A stretch of 7,992 bases of DNA, from positions 1 to 7,992 of the forward strand of contig DYKH01000213.1 of the NCBI GenBank assembly GCA_020722685.1. The letters are read 5' to 3'. A program made the position numbers and the translations under genes. This DNA comes from Caldithrix sp. (GTDB lineage Bacteria > KSB1 > UBA2214 > DYKH01). This document shows positions 1-6,757 of this stretch, piece after piece. Each line of letters starts with the position of its first letter. Position 1 is the first letter of the stretch. The notes under the pieces were generated by a model. It did no database searches. It was given only the letters and a program-made list of their open reading frames with translations, and was not told where the DNA came from.

Positions 1-737
1 AGCAGATTCTTCGTCCCCGAACCTTCGCGCAGCATCACGTACATTCCCAGCCGAAGCTTTTCCCGCGCTTCCTCGACGGTTGTGCATTCGTGATCCGATT
101 CCACGCCGGCAGCAATGTAGGCGTTCAAATCCTTGCCGCTGAGGCCCGGCGCATGGCCGTCGATGCGCTTGTCCGGAACGATTTTGATTTTATCCAGCAC
201 ATCCGGCTCGGCGTTCAGCACACCAGGATAGTTCATCATTTCCGCCAGGCCGAGTACCCATTTCTCCCGCAAAAACGGAAAAATGTCGAACGCTCGCAGC
301 TCCGACCCGGCCGTTTCCAGTGAGGTAGACGGCACGCAGGAGGAGAGCATGAAAAAGACGCTCAGCGGATTGTACTTGCTGGATTCCATCATGTAGCGGA
401 TGCCTTCATAGCCCAGCACGTTGGCGATTTCGTGGGGGTCGGCGACCACAGAGGTCGTGCCCAAGGGGACGACGGCGCGGGCAAACTGCGGCACTTCCAC
501 CATGGAGCTTTCGATGTGCACGTGGCCGTCGATGAATCCGGGCGCCAGGTACATCCCTTTCAGATTGACCTCTTCTTCCCCACGATAGCCGCTGCCCAAA
601 CCGATGATGGTATCCTCGTAAATGGCCACGTCGGTTTCCACAATCTCCGCAGAATAGACGTTGACCACCCTGGCGTTTTTCAACACCAAATGGCACTTGC
701 TTTGGCCGCGAGCGGCCTTAATTCTATCCGCTAACAT
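1..737 (-). CDS. ade: Adenine deaminase, N-terminal 245 codons (runs off left edge)
   Basis: Adenine deaminase hydrolyses adenine to hypoxanthine plus ammonia in cytosolic purine salvage. The frame is open from an ATG at 737..735 to the window edge with no stop, so the C-terminal part (family members are usually about 550-600 aa) is missing. Visible amidohydrolase landmarks: the metal-binding HxH in GFIDGHVHIESSM (H72, H74), ADPHEIANV (around H102), CVPST followed by ETAG (134-144), GLAEMMN (E166), DGHAPG (H195) and SDHE (H217). The GFIDGHVHIESSM and DGHAPGLSGKDLNAY segments separate adenine deaminase from dihydroorotase and imidazolonepropionase relatives. A GAGGT Shine-Dalgarno lies 4 nt before the ATG. 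The gene starts 14 nt after the pnp stop, so the two are probably co-transcribed. The pairing makes sense because PNP releases bases and adenine is the one that needs deamination. Confidence 0.95.
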   Translation of the reverse strand, partial: MLADRIKAARGQSKCHLVLKNARVVNVYSAEIVETDVAIYEDTIIGLGSGYRGEEEVNLKGMYLAPGFIDGHVHIESSMVEVPQFARAVVPLGTTSVVADPHEIANVLGYEGIRYMMESSKYNPLSVFFMLSSCVPSTSLETAGSELRAFDIFPFLREKWVLGLAEMMNYPGVLNAEPDVLDKIKIVPDKRIDGHAPGLSGKDLNAYIAAGVESDHECTTVEEAREKLRLGMYVMLREGSGTKNL

Positions 738-751
738 GGTTACCTCGCAGT

Positions 752-1588
752 TCAACTCGGTAGATTAAGTCGTAGGATGATTTCCCTCAGCAGCTTTTGC
801 AGTCCCAAACCGGCCTTTTTTGCCGTGTCGGTGACTTCCGCATGGCTGAGCTCTTTCTTGGCCATGCCCGTAGCCAGGTTCGTAATAACCGCAATCCCCA
901 ACACCCGCAGATGCCGCTGCCGCGCCACGATCACCTCGGGCACAGTGGACATGGAAACAGCATCGCCACCCAGCGTGCGCAGCATGCGAACTTCGGCTGC
1001 GGTCTCGTATGCTGGTCCGGTCACCCAGCAAAAAACACCTCTTCGAAGTCGAATTTTTAAATCGTTGCCGGCTTGTTCTGCCAGTTGCAGTAATTCCTTA
1101 TCATAGGCTTGCGACATGTCCGGGAATCTCGGTCCCAACTGATTTTCTGCTCTGCCGATGAGTGGATTGTTGAAGGCGAAATTGATGTGATCCGTTATCA
1201 ACATAAGATCACCTGGCAAAAAGGTTGGATTCAATCCACCGCAGGCTGTCGTGAGGATAAGCTGCGTCGCCCCCAAGCTGGCAAGCAGATGAATGGGATA
1301 GGCCACCTCTTCCAAAGAATAGCCTTCGTAGAAATGCACCCTTCCTTGGATGATCAAAGTCGGGACGCCGCCGATTTCGCCCAGAACCCAGCGCCCTTGA
1401 TGGCCGGGCACGGTCGATTTGGGATAATATGGAATGTCCACGGTGGGAATGCTCATCGTCTTTTCCACCTTGTCGGCAAATTGACCCAATCCGGAGCCGA
1501 GGATGATAGCCACCTGCGGAGTAGGAAAGTCGCGCTCAGACAAAAACCTCAAAGACTCTCTAATTTTTTCTTTCAAAAGCGTCTGCAT
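752..1588 (-). CDS. pnp: Purine nucleoside phosphorylase (trimeric class, PNP/MTAP family)
   Basis: PNP cleaves purine (deoxy)nucleosides with phosphate to free base and (deoxy)ribose-1-phosphate. From the ATG at 1588 the product is 278 aa, typical of the roughly 270-290 aa homotrimeric class. Motifs (ATG numbering): phosphate-binding GSGLG (31-35), PGHQGRW (H62), GRVHFYEGY (83-90), ACGGLN (115-120), GPAYETAAE with E195, the DAVSMSTVPE ribose-site motif with M213, and VITN with N237. E195 and N237 match the Glu/Asn pair that gives human-type PNP its 6-oxopurine (inosine/guanosine) preference, which is inference from family knowledge. A TTG three codons upstream (1597..1595) could also start it; neither start has a clear Shine-Dalgarno, so ATG is preferred. 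It lies 23 nt after the HEPN pseudogene stop and 14 nt before ade. Confidence 0.95.
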   Translation of the reverse strand: MQTLLKEKIRESLRFLSERDFPTPQVAIILGSGLGQFADKVEKTMSIPTVDIPYYPKSTVPGHQGRWVLGEIGGVPTLIIQGRVHFYEGYSLEEVAYPIHLLASLGATQLILTTACGGLNPTFLPGDLMLITDHINFAFNNPLIGRAENQLGPRFPDMSQAYDKELLQLAEQAGNDLKIRLRRGVFCWVTGPAYETAAEVRMLRTLGGDAVSMSTVPEVIVARQRHLRVLGIAVITNLATGMAKKELSHAEVTDTAKKAGLGLQKLLREIILRLNLPS

Positions 1589-1611
1589 GATCGCCAATCG
1601 GTTAAGCAGTT

Positions 1612-1998
1612 CTATTTACTAGATAAGATGTCGACAAGCTGCTGAGCTTCTTCAAGGTCGTTTTTCACTTCTTCGCAAGTCAGTTCTGTATGATCGAGAG
1701 TCGGGTAGCGCTCGGAAAAGTAATACCCTGACACGCGCTCACATAGCTCTTTAAAAGACGCCAATTCCGGTTCATGTTCTATAGCTTCATCAAGGAGCGC
1801 ATCCAACTCGTGAATCTTCTTGAGGCTCCATCCTCTTACCAGCAAAAACGACTTGAGATACTTTTCTAAAGATTATTGGAGAAAAGAGGCAGCACCCTCG
1901 GCATCTTCCTGTTCCAGAAGGACAGTAATTCGTCGCCAATCTTTCTGCGCCACTTTCTTCCAATCGTCGGGATACAACGAACTCCCTGAGCTTGTCAT
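1612..1998 (-). pseudogene. HEPN-domain protein, broken by an in-frame TAA at codon 42
   Basis: One reading frame runs from ATG 1998..1996 to TAG 1614..1612 (128 positions) and is interrupted only by TAA at 1875..1873. Before the stop it reads as an N-terminal HEPN helix (DWRRITVLLEQ, then GAASFLQ); after it, SLEKYLKSFLLVRGW, KKIHELDALLDEA and a C-terminal RYPTLDH helix region. Together these reproduce the whole HEPN domain (PF05168 type). The stop sits on the conserved second Gln of the QQAxEK motif, so a single CAA-to-TAA change explains it. The start overlaps the upstream nucleotidyltransferase stop as ATGA, the usual coupling of MNT-HEPN pairs. HEPN partners are commonly RNase toxins; R97-x5-H103 fits the Rx4-6H spacing of that catalytic motif, but this is tentative. 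Re-initiation at the TTG at 1845 would give only the 77-residue C-terminal half and lacks a ribosome site. A sequencing error is the main alternative. Confidence 0.85.
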
Positions 1999-2309
1999 AA
2001 TTCCATCCCAGTCTCTAAGATTTGGTTAATAAATTGATCCCCTCTGTCAATCCTCTTGTCGATCTCTTCTTGGGTCAGAACCAAAGGCGAGATGGGGAGC
2101 CCTTTTCGCAAGTCTCGCAACAAACGCCTCACGGTCGCCATACGGCCAAAAAAGCGCTCTTGGGTTGGGGCTATGATCAAAAGATCTATGTCGCTGTCCT
2201 CCGTGGTCTCGCCTTTGGCAAAGGAACCGTATACGATGACCCTGTTAGCGTTGTATTCGCCTTTTAACCGCGCACTAATGGCGCTCAAGCGTTCCATCAC
2301 CTGCTGCAT
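1995..2309 (-). CDS. Minimal nucleotidyltransferase (MNT), partner of the HEPN gene
   Basis: A 104-aa pol-beta-superfamily minimal nucleotidyltransferase. The core motif GS-x10-DxD is complete: G28-S29 in VYGSFAKGE, then D40 and D42 in SDIDLLI. In characterised MNT-HEPN pairs, such as MntA/HepT, the nucleotidyltransferase is the antitoxin and adds AMP to the HEPN toxin. A third carboxylate often present on a later strand is not obvious: LPISPLVLT (71-79) has Ser/Pro where Asp is usual. The ATG at 2309 has GAGG 7 nt upstream. The stop TGA (1997..1995) overlaps the HEPN start as ATGA. Because the HEPN reading frame is broken, this protein is probably an orphan antitoxin. Family assignment is firm; the antitoxin role is inferred from context. 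Confidence 0.88.
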   Translation of the reverse strand: MQQVMERLSAISARLKGEYNANRVIVYGSFAKGETTEDSDIDLLIIAPTQERFFGRMATVRRLLRDLRKGLPISPLVLTQEEIDKRIDRGDQFINQILETGMEL

Positions 2310-2541
2310 TTTTCAACCTCGATCGACGTTCTACCCGTTTCATCTACGGCTGATCCTTTGAGAGTGGAGGCTCCAATAGAGCACACGTTATTCGTCCAAG
2401 ACACGAAAACGGCCCACGGATCAACTATCGAATGTTCTCCGCAAACCTTCGGTCCCGCGTTTTGGTATCCGCTAATGACAAAATGACCAATCGATTCCGT
2501 TCATTCCATAATGATCTCGCACCACTTAATCTACAACAGAA
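2310..2541. other. 232-nt gap between transporter and MNT genes
   Basis: This is the longest internal gap of the cluster. It holds the degenerate dispersed repeat at 2400-2434, an 8-bp AATCGATT palindrome (2489-2496), and the MNT ribosome site (GAGG near 2317-2320). I see no convincing intrinsic terminator after the transporter stop and no strong promoter for the MNT gene on the minus strand. No ORF here has family features. The length and the repeat contrast with the tight spacing elsewhere and mark a likely junction where the MNT-HEPN pair entered the cluster (inference). Confidence 0.6.
2400..2434 (-). repeat. Degenerate copy of the dispersed ATCCGTG repeat
   Basis: On the minus strand this reads CATTC, a diverged 6-nt spacer, TGATCCGTGG, then NCNGTTT and GTGTC. 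It aligns over about 35 nt with the copy at 7948-7983, which has the same blocks in the same order with 1-2 nt length differences. The shared exact block is CCACGGATCA on the plus strand (2414-2423 and 7964-7973). Only one clean ATCCGTG unit survives here, against three at the right end, so this looks like an eroded copy. Confidence 0.55.
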
Positions 2542-4125
2542 CTACAATAACATCCCGGCAATCGTAGCCGTGCTAAAGGAGACCAGAGCGCCGGCAATCA
2601 TAGCCCGAAAGGCAATGCGCGATAGATCGGAGCGTCGTTTGGGAGTTAAGGCGCCAATGCCGCCGATTTGAATGCCAATAGAAGAAAAGTTTGCAAAGCC
2701 GCACAAGGAGAAGGTGGCAATCACAATGGCCTTGGCCGACAAATCCGCGGCATGGACGTGCTTGGCCAATTCCGAGTAAGCGACAAACTCGTTAATCGAG
2801 ATTTTGATGCCGATCAAATTGCCCACTTGGGCGGCTTCGCTCCAAGGAACTCCCATTACAAATGCCAACGGAGCGAACAGAGTTCCCAATAGAGTTTTTA
2901 GACTGCCCGGGAAAACGCCGGAATATTCGTTTTTCATTTCTATGAGCGCCCCGCCTAAAAGCTTGCCGTCGATCAGGCGATCCATGAAACCGAGAATCAC
3001 ATCGACTAGGCCGATTAGGGCAATGAATGCCAGAAGCATGGCGCCAACGTTCACCGCCAGTTTCAGACCGTCGCTGACGCCGCGGGCAGCAGCATCCAAA
3101 AGATTGTCGGCCCGTCCTACATCCGGGATATCCACGTCTCCTGCTGTTTTGGAATGCTCCGTTTCCGGCAAGAACAGCTTGGCCATGACCAAAGCGGCCG
3201 GTGCCGCCATGACGCTGGCGGCGATCAGTAGGCTGGGACTAATTCCCATCCGCATGTAACCGGCCATGACGCCGCCGGCAATCGTACCGAAGCCACCCAC
3301 CATGACCGCATGCAATTCGGAAATCGTCATCTCGTCGAGAAAAGGTCGAATCAGCAAGGGCGCTTCCGTCTGGCCAAGGAAAATATTGGAGGTGCATGAC
3401 AGGGTTTCGGCGCCAGAGGTGCCCATGGTCCAGCGCATGAAGCGCGCCATCATTTGCACAATGGCTTGCATGATGCCAAGATAGTAGCCAATGGACATGA
3501 CCGCCGAGAAAAAGATGATGGTCGGCAGCACCGCGAAAGCGAACTGGAAGCCGAATGTTTGCGTGAATTCGGCCTTGGCCAGATTGCCGAATAGGAACAC
3601 ACTGCCGAGATCGGAGAGCCGCAAGAAGCGATCCACTTTATCGCCAAGGGCGGCGAGAATCGCCTTGCCATAGACGCCGCGCTGAATGATCATACCCAGG
3701 GCGATCAACATGGCGGCTGCAAAAAGGAACCGATAGAACTGGGGCTTTCTAATCAGGCGAGCAACGACACATGCGAGCAGGATGCCCCACAAGGCCGGGC
3801 CGGCAACGCCGTACCGGTCCAGATAAATTGAAACGGTAACGCTCGCCGCGCTAAGCAGCAATAGAACACCAGCGGAATACGCTTTTGCCGCAATCGCTTT
3901 CTTGCAAGCAAGCTTGTCCTTGAAAATGTAGAGGAGGATGAGAAAGGCAAACAGGAACATGCTGATCCACGAGACCGCCGATTCCTTTAGAATCATGGTG
4001 GCAAAAAGAAACTGCAGACCGAATCCCCAAATGAGCACCCGCGGTTTGATGGCTTTCTTGTTGGTGGAAAAAAGAAATGCGATTCCAAGAATGACTGCTA
4101 AACCGACCAAGCCGATGAGCTTCAT
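2542..4125 (-). CDS. nupC: Concentrative nucleoside transporter (CNT/NupC family)
   Basis: A 527-aa inner-membrane protein that imports nucleosides driven by a cation gradient. CNT signatures: SNIFLGQTEAPLLIRPF (GQTE at 251-254), GGFGTIAGGVMAGYM (278-291), INEFVAYSEL with E446, and CGFANFSSIGIQIGG with N479 and S482. These correspond to nucleoside-contacting residues of Vibrio cholerae CNT. GQTE and N247, five residues before the Gln, resemble sodium-coupled CNTs rather than the GQSE of E. coli NupC, so sodium coupling is inferred. Typical bacterial members are about 400-425 aa; the surplus lies before residue 160, with hydrophobic segments near 82-100, 108-124 and 130-149 that look like additional helices. 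The ATG at 4125 has AGGAG 5 nt upstream, overlapping the tdk stop, so translation is probably coupled. The gene is placed to feed substrates to Tdk, Udk, Cdd and PNP. Confidence 0.95.
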   Translation of the reverse strand: MKLIGLVGLAVILGIAFLFSTNKKAIKPRVLIWGFGLQFLFATMILKESAVSWISMFLFAFLILLYIFKDKLACKKAIAAKAYSAGVLLLLSAASVTVSIYLDRYGVAGPALWGILLACVVARLIRKPQFYRFLFAAAMLIALGMIIQRGVYGKAILAALGDKVDRFLRLSDLGSVFLFGNLAKAEFTQTFGFQFAFAVLPTIIFFSAVMSIGYYLGIMQAIVQMMARFMRWTMGTSGAETLSCTSNIFLGQTEAPLLIRPFLDEMTISELHAVMVGGFGTIAGGVMAGYMRMGISPSLLIAASVMAAPAALVMAKLFLPETEHSKTAGDVDIPDVGRADNLLDAAARGVSDGLKLAVNVGAMLLAFIALIGLVDVILGFMDRLIDGKLLGGALIEMKNEYSGVFPGSLKTLLGTLFAPLAFVMGVPWSEAAQVGNLIGIKISINEFVAYSELAKHVHAADLSAKAIVIATFSLCGFANFSSIGIQIGGIGALTPKRRSDLSRIAFRAMIAGALVSFSTATIAGMLL

Positions 4126-4130
4126 AGCCT

Positions 4131-4136
4131 CTCCTA
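4131..4136 (-). promoter_or_regulatory. nupC ribosome-binding site overlapping the tdk stop codon
   Basis: On the minus strand the tdk stop TAG (4136..4134) runs straight into TAGGAG; AGGAG (4135..4131) is 5 nt before the nupC ATG. Ribosomes finishing tdk would sit on the nupC initiation site, which suggests coupled translation. Confidence 0.75.
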
Positions 4137-4721
4137 TTTTCCTCCTTTGACAGGTTCATCACTTGGGAAGACTTCGTGACAAAAGCGACAGCGGGCTTCA
4201 TAGATATCGCTGGCGCCCACCACCACGCGCGCCGAGTCTCTGCTCAAACGCTGGGTACGATTGGCAGGATTGCCGCATTTGACACAGATGGCCAAGGTTT
4301 TGGTTATGTACTCGGCCACGGCCAAAAGCTGCGGGATGGGCTCGAAGGGCTTGCCGGTGTAGTCCTGATCTAATCCGGCGACAATGACTCGCTTGCCTTG
4401 TAAAGCCAGTTCCTGACAGACATCCACTAAATCCATGCCAAAGAACTGCGCTTCATCGATGCCCACAACCTTCGCCTCCTTGGCCTTTTGTAGAATTTCC
4501 GTCGCCGACGACACGGCGATGGAGGGAATTCGTTGAGCGTCGTGGGAAACGATGTGACCCATAGAATAGCGATCGTCGATCAACGGCTTAAAGATCGCAA
4601 TCTTGAGCTTGGCAATTTCCGCGCGGCGCAGACGACGAATCAATTCCTCAGTTTTGCCGCTAAACATGCTGCCGCAAATGACCTCAATCCAGCCAATGCC
4701 CTTTGGAACAATTTCTTGCAT
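4134..4721 (-). CDS. tdk: Thymidine kinase (type II, TK1-like)
   Basis: Thymidine kinase transfers the ATP gamma-phosphate to thymidine or deoxyuridine to give dTMP or dUMP. At 195 aa it matches bacterial TK1-type enzymes. It shows the P-loop GSMFSGKT (17-24), the Walker B-like [10 protein letters not shown] (D89, with E90 as probable catalytic base), and the structural zinc ligands CVKC (C146, C149) and CRFC (C178, C181). The lasso region with Y174 (IYEARC) closes over the thymidine site in this family. The start ATG at 4721 has AGGAG about 7 nt upstream. A 157-nt gap separates it from the DUF2905 gene. In that gap a possible extended -10 (TGGTATGCT on the minus strand, hexamer at 4829-4834) has no matching -35 box, so an internal promoter is only weakly supported. 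nupC follows after 8 nt. Confidence 0.96.
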   Translation of the reverse strand: MQEIVPKGIGWIEVICGSMFSGKTEELIRRLRRAEIAKLKIAIFKPLIDDRYSMGHIVSHDAQRIPSIAVSSATEILQKAKEAKVVGIDEAQFFGMDLVDVCQELALQGKRVIVAGLDQDYTGKPFEPIPQLLAVAEYITKTLAICVKCGNPANRTQRLSRDSARVVVGASDIYEARCRFCHEVFPSDEPVKGGK

Positions 4722-4739
4722 TCGGTTTCTCCTGTTGCA

Positions 4740-4754
4740 TTCCGGCCTCCGGAA
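4740..4754. repeat. Short perfect inverted repeat upstream of tdk
   Basis: TTCCGG-CCT-CCGGAA is a 6-bp perfect stem with a 3-nt loop. It lies just before the tdk Shine-Dalgarno on the minus strand, with no T-run, so it is not an intrinsic terminator. It could be a small leader hairpin or a chance palindrome. Confidence 0.35.
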
Positions 4755-4878
4755 GAACCTTTGACCCGGCGCGCATCGAAAAGGACGTCTCTGTTTCTCC
4801 CGACAAGCTCACTCTTGACCACAACCTAAGCATACCACGAGTCGGCCTGCCCTATCATGAAAAGTATTCGAGGTGCTG

Positions 4879-5094
4879 CTATCGTCTGAATAGCCAAAGT
4901 ATCAGGGTAACCAATATGGACAGCACGATGCTGGTGACAATGGGAAAGTAGAGGGTCATGTTGCCGCGACGATAGACGAGATCGCCAGGCAATTTTCCCA
5001 AGGGAAAACCAAGCCTATTGACAACGACGAGCACCGCTCCCAAAACCGCGATCAGGAGGCCCACTCCGATCAGTATTCTACCAAGGTTCTCCAT
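4879..5094 (-). CDS. Small DUF2905 membrane protein
   Basis: A 71-aa protein with two predicted membrane helices: residues about 5-25 (GRILIGVGLLIAVLGAVLVV) and about 49-69 (YFPIVTSIVLSILVTLILWL). Between them is a basic loop containing LGKLPGDLVYRRGN. The LGRxLIxxG start, the LPGD turn and the YFP before the second helix are the pattern of DUF2905 (PF11146), a widespread family of unknown function. Length matches the family. The ATG at 5094 has no clear Shine-Dalgarno, but the family pattern begins right after it, so the start is likely correct. It follows the hemerythrin-PAS gene by 68 nt, and that gap carries only a weak 5-bp AACGT-GGA-ACGTT hairpin. Its link to nucleoside salvage is unknown. 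Confidence 0.85.
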   Translation of the reverse strand: MENLGRILIGVGLLIAVLGAVLVVVNRLGFPLGKLPGDLVYRRGNMTLYFPIVTSIVLSILVTLILWLFRR

Positions 5095-5162
5095 TTTGAT
5101 TAAAGGCTGTTAAACAAACGTTCCACGTTCTTTCCGCTTGACCGTTCATGGTCCGAAAATCG

Positions 5163-6095
5163 TCAGGCGACTTGAGAAGCGTAGGATTCCGGCGGGTCAC
5201 CGATGATCACCACCGTTCCCAGATACGCGTCATCTTCCCCTCGGACGGGAAACAATCGCAACAAAAGCAGTTTCCCTTGAAATTGCACCGGCGATTCGTA
5301 ACCTTTTGCTTTACGATCCCGGAAATTATTGACGGCCTCCAAAGCTTCATCCGCGATGTCCTTTGGCAAAAAATCCTGTAGGGTGTCTCCTATCTGCATC
5401 GCGACAAAAGTGCCCGCAGGTCCCTTCTGCGCACGGTTGGCATAGACAATTCGATTACCGGCATCGGCAAAGACAATTTGCCAAGGAAGAGCGCGCAGTA
5501 TTGCCTTAGTCGCTTCCGCCGGGAGAGACGCATGATCGAGGGTGGTACGCATCCTCTCTTCGATCTGCCGCACCAAATGCACAACATGCGACGTGGCTTT
5601 TTCCCCATAAACCGCCTGATCAATTTTGCTGAAAGCCTGCACCAGCCGTTTGTTATCGCCCGGTCGGAGAACTTGCAAAGCACGAGGATAGATGTCCTTC
5701 TTCTCTGTGGCCAAATGCTGCCAGCGGGCTGCCAGGTACTCGGCGATTCTTTTGCCCATTATCAAAGTTTCTTCGCTTACGCCTTTCTCAAGCTCAGCGA
5801 TTTTGGACAAGAGTTGGACGATTAACTCCCGCTCTGCTTCATGATCCATCAGCATGGAATGGATGAGTCCGGCCTGTGGAACACCTCGCAATACCATGAG
5901 GGGGAAAAGATGATTTTCCTCTTTGACGTTGTGAACCCTGTCACCAAACTCCAACAACAGGGTCAATGCTTGCTGAATGCGGGCCGAATCAACCTCTCCA
6001 TGCGCCAGGTTGCCAATCTCCTGCTCGAGTACGGATAAGATTCGCTCGATGAGGCCATGCTCGGCCAAGAGGTATTCATCCCATGACGGTGGCAT
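5163..6095 (-). CDS. Hemerythrin HHE-domain protein with C-terminal PAS (DUF438-like)
   Basis: A 310-aa protein with two parts. The N-terminal four-helix hemerythrin-like domain (about 1-145) has candidate di-iron ligands in order: H13 (AEHGLIERI), H55/E59/H62 (RVHNVKEENHLFP), H85 (MLMDHEAERE), and H127/E131 (WQHLATEKKDIYPRA). A linker helix (about 148-190) leads to a PAS-like domain (about 198-302) with IVFADAGNRIVYANRAQ and a terminal strand containing FPVRGEDDAYLGTVVIIGD, the look of the PAS_10 domain of DUF438 proteins. Such proteins are thought to bind oxygen, NO or redox cofactors, but no function is shown here. There is no DNA-binding or kinase domain and no signal peptide. The udk stop and this ATG overlap as TGATG. 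A TTG one codon upstream could also start it, and GGAGG upstream serves either start. Tight coupling to udk is the odd feature. Confidence 0.85.
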   Translation of the reverse strand: MPPSWDEYLLAEHGLIERILSVLEQEIGNLAHGEVDSARIQQALTLLLEFGDRVHNVKEENHLFPLMVLRGVPQAGLIHSMLMDHEAERELIVQLLSKIAELEKGVSEETLIMGKRIAEYLAARWQHLATEKKDIYPRALQVLRPGDNKRLVQAFSKIDQAVYGEKATSHVVHLVRQIEERMRTTLDHASLPAEATKAILRALPWQIVFADAGNRIVYANRAQKGPAGTFVAMQIGDTLQDFLPKDIADEALEAVNNFRDRKAKGYESPVQFQGKLLLLRLFPVRGEDDAYLGTVVIIGDPPESYASQVA

Positions 6096-6757
6096 CAAGT
6101 CGACCCTCCCCGATTTTCTCTGGGCAAGGACGAGTATGGCAGGGTTTTCAAAACATACCGCAGACCGGGTTCCATATCTCCCAGGCCGACCACCACCAAA
6201 TCCGCCAGCTTTTTGCCCGGCAGGACAAATTTGGCAAACATCGGTCGAACCGTGGTCAAATACTGATCGATGACCGATTCCTCGGAGCGGCCCCTTTCGC
6301 GTCTATCCCGCTGCAAGCGGCGAATAAAGCAAATGTCCAGCGGGGTGTCTATGTAGACTTTGAAATCTATCCAGCGGCAAAGATCGGGAACGGCGTAAAG
6401 CAGAATGCCATCCACAATGACCACGCGCGCCGGACCGGCTGGCATTCTTTCTCTTTTGCGGTTATGCATGGCAAAATCGTACAGCGGATGCTCGATTCTC
6501 AGCCCTTGCTTCAGCGCCTGCAAATGGCTGATCAACAAGGCAAAGTCTATGGCCTCGGGATGATCGTAGTTGATGGTTTGGCGTTGTTCCAGAGAAATCT
6601 CGGACCGGTCTTTGTAATAGTAATCTTGAGAAAGTATGAGCACGTCCTTGGCCGGCAAGGCGGCACGGATCCGTTCCGCAAAAAAGCTTTTGCCGGAACC
6701 GGAAGGGCCGGCGATGCCGATGACGTATGCAGAATCTTTTTGCGCGGTCGAATTCAT
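6095..6757 (-). CDS. udk: Uridine kinase
   Basis: Uridine kinase phosphorylates uridine and cytidine to UMP and CMP using ATP or GTP. The 220-aa product has the P-loop GPSGSGKS (17-24), the SQDYYYKD substrate motif (43-50), NYDHPEAID (63-71), PLYDFAMHNR (91-100), VDGILLY (115-121) and the RRLQRDRRERGRS lid region (146-158). These are in family order and at the usual size of about 205-220 aa. The ATG at 6757 overlaps the cdd stop (ATGA). A GGAG lies within the cdd 3' end but too far upstream to be optimal, so translation is probably coupled to cdd. Cdd and Udk act in sequence: cytidine to uridine to UMP. The downstream hemerythrin-PAS gene overlaps its stop. Confidence 0.95.
   Translation of the reverse strand: MNSTAQKDSAYVIGIAGPSGSGKSFFAERIRAALPAKDVLILSQDYYYKDRSEISLEQRQTINYDHPEAIDFALLISHLQALKQGLRIEHPLYDFAMHNRKRERMPAGPARVVIVDGILLYAVPDLCRWIDFKVYIDTPLDICFIRRLQRDRRERGRSEESVIDQYLTTVRPMFAKFVLPGKKLADLVVVGLGDMEPGLRYVLKTLPYSSLPRENRGGST

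Noticed and set aside
1109..1645. 178-aa open frame on the plus strand
   Set aside because: It is antisense to pnp and the HEPN 3' end and has no recognisable domain.
1873..1875. TAA read as Gln (stop-codon reassignment) to rescue the HEPN gene
   Set aside because: No other intact gene in the window has an in-frame TAA, although none of the ten visible terminal stops is TAA either. A reassigned TAA would be expected inside several of these long genes, so a nonsense mutation is simpler.
4640..4822. 60-aa open frame overlapping the tdk start on the minus strand
   Set aside because: It is out of frame with tdk, covers its leader and 5' end, and has no protein-like features.
4829..4834. Extended -10 (TGGTATGCT on the minus strand) as a promoter for tdk
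   Set aside because: The hexamer matches 4 of 6 positions and no acceptable -35 lies 16-18 nt upstream, so it was not called as a promoter.
5100..5162. AACGT-GGA-ACGTT hairpin after the hemerythrin-PAS gene as a terminator
   Set aside because: The stem is only 5 bp and no continuous T-run follows, so termination is not supported.
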